Part shown: piece by piece, positions 59,970-64,000 of the stretch
Layout: each line of letters opens with the position of its first letter
How positions within the stretch are numbered: the stretch's first letter is position 1
DNA from: Erythroxylum novogranatense
Taxonomy: Eukaryota > Streptophyta > Magnoliopsida > Malpighiales > Erythroxylaceae
Length of the DNA: 64,000 nucleotides
Assembly (NCBI GenBank): GCA_029891385.1
Contig: CM057234.1
Location: 26,646,350-26,710,349, forward strand
Reading direction: 5' to 3'
Made by a program: the position numbers and the translations under genes
Notes under the pieces: generated by a model
Databases searched by the model: none
What the model was told of the DNA's origin: nothing
The model's input: only the letters and a program-made list of their open reading frames with translations

Positions 59970-61035
59970 TTACCCACAAGCTTCCGAGCTCACCCCCCCT
60001 TCATCCCCATCTCCGTGTTTTGAAGGGAGATCGGATGAAAGACCTGTCAGACACCGATTCGATTTGTGTATGTTTTGTATCTTGAGTAATTTGGATTTTG
60101 TATAAGTTTGTAAATGGCTTGAAAAGCCATTAAGGATTTGTAAGAAATTAAATTATGATGCTTATGAAATTATTGAAATTGTATAAGAAATTGTGTTATG
60201 GAAGGGATTTGAGTATAGCATATCCGATTTCTGGAATTGTGTTATTCATGAATGATTAATTAGATTGAAATTGTCATGTATAAATGATGAGGATTGTATA
60301 TTGATTATAAATATAATGATTGTGATTTGGATATAGAAAATGAGATTGAGGTGTTGATAGGTTGAGAATTATGGAAGTATTAGATTTAGGTTTGTATTTT
60401 GCTGGTGTTGGAATTCTGGACGGGAGAGTCCGATGATTCGGATTTTGTGATATTAGAAGTGTATTTTGGCTTTGCAGAATTTTGGATAGGATAAATGCAG
60501 CCGTTATCTGCCGAAATTTCGTTAGATAATAAGTCAAAAAGAAAACAAATAAGAAGTTGTTGATTTTGGGTGACATTTACGATTTGTATGAAAGATGATT
60601 AAAGTGTAAGAGATTTAGCATGAGGAAGAAGTAAAAGAAATTGAGTAAAATGGTTATAAAAAATTCATATTGGATTTTGGGATAGTCTCGAGTCTAAGGA
60701 ATTCCAACGCGATCATGTTCTCTAGTTATTATTCTTGATGTCGGATTCGCTTTGTTAAGTGTTTGTTTCGCCTCGATTTTGTTTTCCGTATTATGTTCAT
60801 CCGATCGTTTTCTTTGATTATTGTGTCTTGATGTCGGATCTGTTCTACTTGATTTCGCCTCGCCTCGATTTTGTTATTCGTAATTTGTTATCCGATTCGG
60901 TAGGTTTATTCGATTGGCGTCCGCATTTTATTTCTGATTTGAAATTTCGATCCGAAATTTCCGTTTCCCTTCGTTTCCATTTGCTTCGTTTTCCGTTCTG
61001 CGTATGTAGTTGGGTTCCGGTAACGGGATCCAACA
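59970..61035 (+). repeat. Right arm of the family-D palindrome
   Basis: Begins at ATTACCCACAAGCTTCCGAG and runs to the terminal CCAACA. Direct partner of the left arm. Small differences include CGA/CAA changes and 1-3 bp indels. Confidence 0.88.
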
Positions 61036-61311
61036 GTTCTTTTCTTTCTAATTTAATCTAATACATATGAAGCTTGCACAATTATAAGCATTAAATGTTC
61101 CTTATGAGAATTCTTGTGGTTCTTGTTTTTCAGCACCAATAACCATATTATACTAATTTGAAGCCATCTCTTGTCTCCTTCTTACTTTGTTTTATCTGCA
61201 GGTTGTCTCAATTTTAGGGTTAATAAGAAGTAACTCATCCAAGTGCTCACTTCTTGATCTCCTATCTTACATTAAACACCTAAAATAAATAATAGAAAAT
61301 AAGAAGTAATC

Positions 61312-61331
61312 CTTGACATTGATGCTAAAAA
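61312..61331 (-). other. Decayed primer-binding site of the older Athila-like element
   Basis: Plus strand CCTTGACATTGATGCTAAAA; its complement TTTTAGCATCAATGTCAAGG resembles TTTTTGGCGTCATTGTCGAGG at the younger Athila element. Confidence 0.5.
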
Positions 61332-61333
61332 TT

Positions 61334-62691
61334 TGATTAATCTAATCTATATGAACACATAATCAACTATAGAAAGTTTTAACCATGAAGTATTCTAAGT
61401 TATTGATCTTATGAGAACTACTAAGCTTTTAATCCTAGTAAAATTATGAAATTAAAAGTATCTAAGTTACTAAACTAACTAAGGCAAGGTGAATAAATAT
61501 AAAAAGAAATCAATATAAACAAATGTTAGGATTTTGGCCTCACTTAAGATGAATTTCAATTATTAAGCAATATTACTTATGAAAGTGGAAATGACAACTA
61601 ATAGAACTCATTAAAATAGTTAACATATTAGTTATCACAATAGTATAAGATATCTCTTCCTCTATATCTAAAATGTTTATTAGGACATAGATTTTATTCT
61701 ACTTTTATTCCTTTATACAATCCTTAAAATTAAATCTATGATGGCCAATATAAATTCAATAATCAAGATCAAAGAGAATAAATACAATATAAGCAATAAC
61801 TAATCATACATTAATAATTGAAATGTCTAACATAAACTACATGCCTAATTATAAATAGCGATTTAGTATATATTAGAAAGAAGGAAAGTAACAATAAAAA
61901 AGAAAGAAAACAAAACATAAAGACCCATTCTTATAGATATTGAAATCTTGATATTCTCTGTTTGAATCTTGAATATTTCTCCAAGGTCATACCTTTATTG
62001 TTCCAATTCACTTTAATTTGCCCCCTTTTTCTTTTCATAGCACAAAACTTTATAATTTCTACAAATTTTAATGCTAAAACAGGTTTGTGTTGCCATTCCC
62101 AATTACTCAGCAAACCTCTCTTTAGAATTTTTGTAAAAATCACTAACAATATAGGTCTATAACATAGTATCATATTTAGACCATATTAGATTAATAGCTT
62201 CTTTATGACATATTATAGGTTTTATCGAGGGAACATGAGTTTATGCATAAGTCGTGTTATAGAACATGGATCCTTATTTGACCCACGTTTTTTATATAGC
62301 AAATTATCCTAAAAAATAAAATGAACTAATGTATAATATAGGAGGAACACAAGAATGTGTTTGAGCCACATTCCTTTATATGCCAAGTTATTGAAGAAGC
62401 CAAATGTCTTAGTAGCCCTAGTAGCCTACTCAAGGTTAAACATAGTATTGTGTTTGTGATGTGTTTGTAAACATAGGACCATGTTCAACTTATGTTCATC
62501 CAAAATCACTTTAAAACTTTCTTAACTTGGCTTTAACTTGCCCAAAGTCACTCCTTCTTTGTTATGGAGCTAAAATAAGGCTATAAACGAAAAATAAGTG
62601 CCATTAAGTATAAATCATATAGAAATAGTTAAAACATAAACAAGTGCTCTCAAAATCATGTTAAAAACATGGGGTAATTAGTGTTTATTAT
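61334..62691 (-). repeat. Probable 5' LTR of the older Athila-like element
   Basis: Starts TGATTAATC right after the decayed PBS, as the younger element starts TGATTGTGG. A plausible end is ..TAGTGTTTATTA near 62691, giving about 1.36 kb. No partner LTR is in the window, so boundaries are tentative. Confidence 0.35.
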
Positions 62692-64000
62692 AATGAATGT
62701 TGGATAATTAAGAAAACAATCCTCAATAAGCTAATTATAAAGGAGAAATGACTCAACTTATGATGCATATCATTTAGATACTAATAAGATAGAAAGTGCT
62801 ACTGGTCAATAATCGATGTTACAATAACTAACAACTTAAGGACTAAAAGCAGATCTAAAATAAAAAAAATAAGAAGGTTGCCAGAGCCACTCATTCAAGC
62901 TCTTAATGTCATTCATCATATGAAATGTGAGATGACTTAATTGCTCTGAAATTCAAGAGCTAATACAACATTTTATCAATAACAAAAGGCTTTGACTTGT
63001 AGGTCTCTTAGAGAAAAAATAAAAGCTAATCCTTATAATAAAGGATTCTAGTCTTTTACGAAGAATTGGAAATTAGCATCAAACTACCACCAAGACCATG
63101 TTTATGTGATAACCATCTTAGTTTATGACCCTAATAAAGCTAGAATTCTTCAAACTACATCCATTGACTAGCTTATACACATATCCTTAAACTTCACTCC
63201 TTGTTTGACCATTATCAACTTCACACACACACACACACACACAGAGTAAACCATTCCTTTTAGAGAATCACACTTTGATGATTCTAGGTGATTTCAAGAA
63301 TACCATATACTCACAATATTTTGAGGAATGGGATGCATGCTACAAGCACTTAAGTTTTGAGTTCAGGGATTATATCACAAATAAAGTGCATTGACCTTAA
63401 TTGTAGTCCGAATCACTATATATAATCCAACAACTAGAGTGGTAAATGACTAATAGAATGAAACTATATAAAGCATTAACTAGTACCTAATGGATCATTA
63501 ATTTTTTTTAGTCTTGCTTATTTTGGAAATAATATTGCTTTTGATCACTCTCTGATCGGAATCCATAACCTAGGCATTCTCAAGATCATAAACTCTCCAT
63601 TTATATTTAATAATATATAATCAATCTAGTAGTATTTGAGCAAGTATTTTCCAAAGGCACGTCTCTCCAGGTTCAGGGATTTGATGTTAAGAAAAACATA
63701 AGGAAATTATGATTAACGAAAGGAGTTTAAAATCCTCAATAAAAAAGCGCTTTAACATTATAATGCTAGCAATACAAAACTTTAGAGAACAACTAGATTG
63801 AATATAAGGTGATCTTTACCTTAAAACATTAAATGAATCCCTCACACTTTAAGAGAAACAAGCTTTACTTGAGTACTCGTATGAATTAGAGGCACAAAAC
63901 TCTCTTCTTAAATAAAATTTATTGATCCCATGGTTGAGAGATGGGGATAAGAGCACCACCAACTTGTATAATTCAACTCTTATTATAAGGAACCAAAACA
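62692..64000. other. AT-rich region without recognised genes
   Basis: Apart from the (CA)n at 63222-63243 nothing was recognised. Confidence 0.5.
63222..63243. repeat. (CA)11 microsatellite
   Basis: Eleven uninterrupted CA units. Confidence 0.95.

Larger units (their letters stand above)
58179..61035. mobile_element. Palindromic LTR-derived element, family D (2.86 kb)
   Basis: Ends are TGTTGGATCCCGTTACCGG and CCGGTAACGGGATCCAACA. A perfect 5-bp TSD, GTTCT, lies at 58174-58178 and 61036-61040. Arms 58179-59262 and 59970-61035 are inverted copies, about 96% identical by eye over the outer 350 bp. The loop (about 59263-59969) is single-copy and continues the left arm in minus orientation. Motifs shared with families A and C show the arms are the 3' part of an LTR, so both ends of the element are the same LTR end. 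No coding capacity, no TATA-side half. Confidence 0.85.
56950..61311 (-). pseudogene. Second, older Athila-like gag, interrupted by the palindrome
   Basis: Minus strand. LAKMLGERG-like and LPSITEVSQ text near 57100-57160 corresponds to the ..QIGQLAKMLSERPQG.. tail of Athila gag. Near 57770-57860 GEVFYEA*ERYRALYNKC corresponds to ..GESLYEAWERYK.. in the gag core. The N-terminal part (58020-58178) continues at 61041 after the palindromic element. Many stops, so much older than the gag at 52215-53010. A 26-bp tandem duplication (TAGCCATTGGTTTCCGCCCT..) is at 57371-57425. A pol for this element was not seen. Confidence 0.6.

Overview
This window is plant nuclear DNA, almost certainly eudicot repeat-rich heterochromatin. 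No intact host gene, rRNA or tRNA gene was recognised. The lineages present are SIRE-like Ty1/copia, Tat-type Ty3/gypsy with two RNase H domains and an antisense gene, Athila-like Ty3/gypsy, CACTA transposons and very long solo LTRs. Species cannot be told from the sequence. Boundaries below rest on terminal TG..CA, target-site duplications (TSDs), primer-binding sites and polypurine tracts, all read by eye.

Left block (1-22.6 kb). A decayed Copia gag/protease fragment (1-967, minus) precedes an old CACTA remnant (1338-22586). That remnant was entered by a Tat-type Gypsy element (1438-20664, minus; 350-bp LTRs; TSD GTAGC) and by a 1.4-kb non-autonomous CACTA element (20869-22284; TSD AAT). 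The Tat element carries gag and pol on the minus strand, a tandem-repeat block after integrase, and a plus-strand antisense gene near its 3' LTR. Inside it sit a 347-bp foldback element (2529-2875; TSD TCGAC) and a 9.35-kb SIRE-like Copia (3354-12702, plus; TSD GGTAT). The Copia split the antisense gene.

Middle block (23.2-54.8 kb). One Athila-like element (23244-54751, minus; TSD AGAAC/AGAGC) has been inflated by nested insertions. Its 3' LTR holds a solo LTR called here family B (24081-35538), which holds a family-A solo LTR (24813-29363; TSD CATTT) and a family-C solo LTR (30911-33842; TSD GATTC/GATTT). Its internal region holds a second SIRE-like Copia (36515-49941, minus), with a second family-A solo LTR inside it (38465-42599; TSD TAAGC), and a 5'-truncated second family-B LTR (to 52214). 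A filler-DNA junction near 49942-49990 looks like the scar of one deletion that removed the Copia LTR end, the Athila pol and the start of that family-B copy.

Right block (54.8-64 kb). A decayed CACTA TNP2-type transposase pseudogene (55547-56550, plus) is followed by a second, older Athila-like gag (minus, 56950-61311). That gag is interrupted by a 2.86-kb palindromic element (58179-61035; TSD GTTCT). The palindrome is built from two inverted copies of the 3' end of a family-D LTR and is the most unusual object in the window. The last 2.7 kb is a probable decayed Athila LTR and AT-rich DNA with a short (CA)n.

The LTR families A, C and D share a conserved core: a pair of inverted motifs about 650 bp apart, with a conserved block between them and a short hairpin beside the second motif. 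The palindrome junction falls exactly on that motif, so it could be a self-primed fold-back product. In the Tat element the premature stops seen are nearly all TAG, mostly consistent with CAG to TAG change, as expected of long-term CHG methylation.
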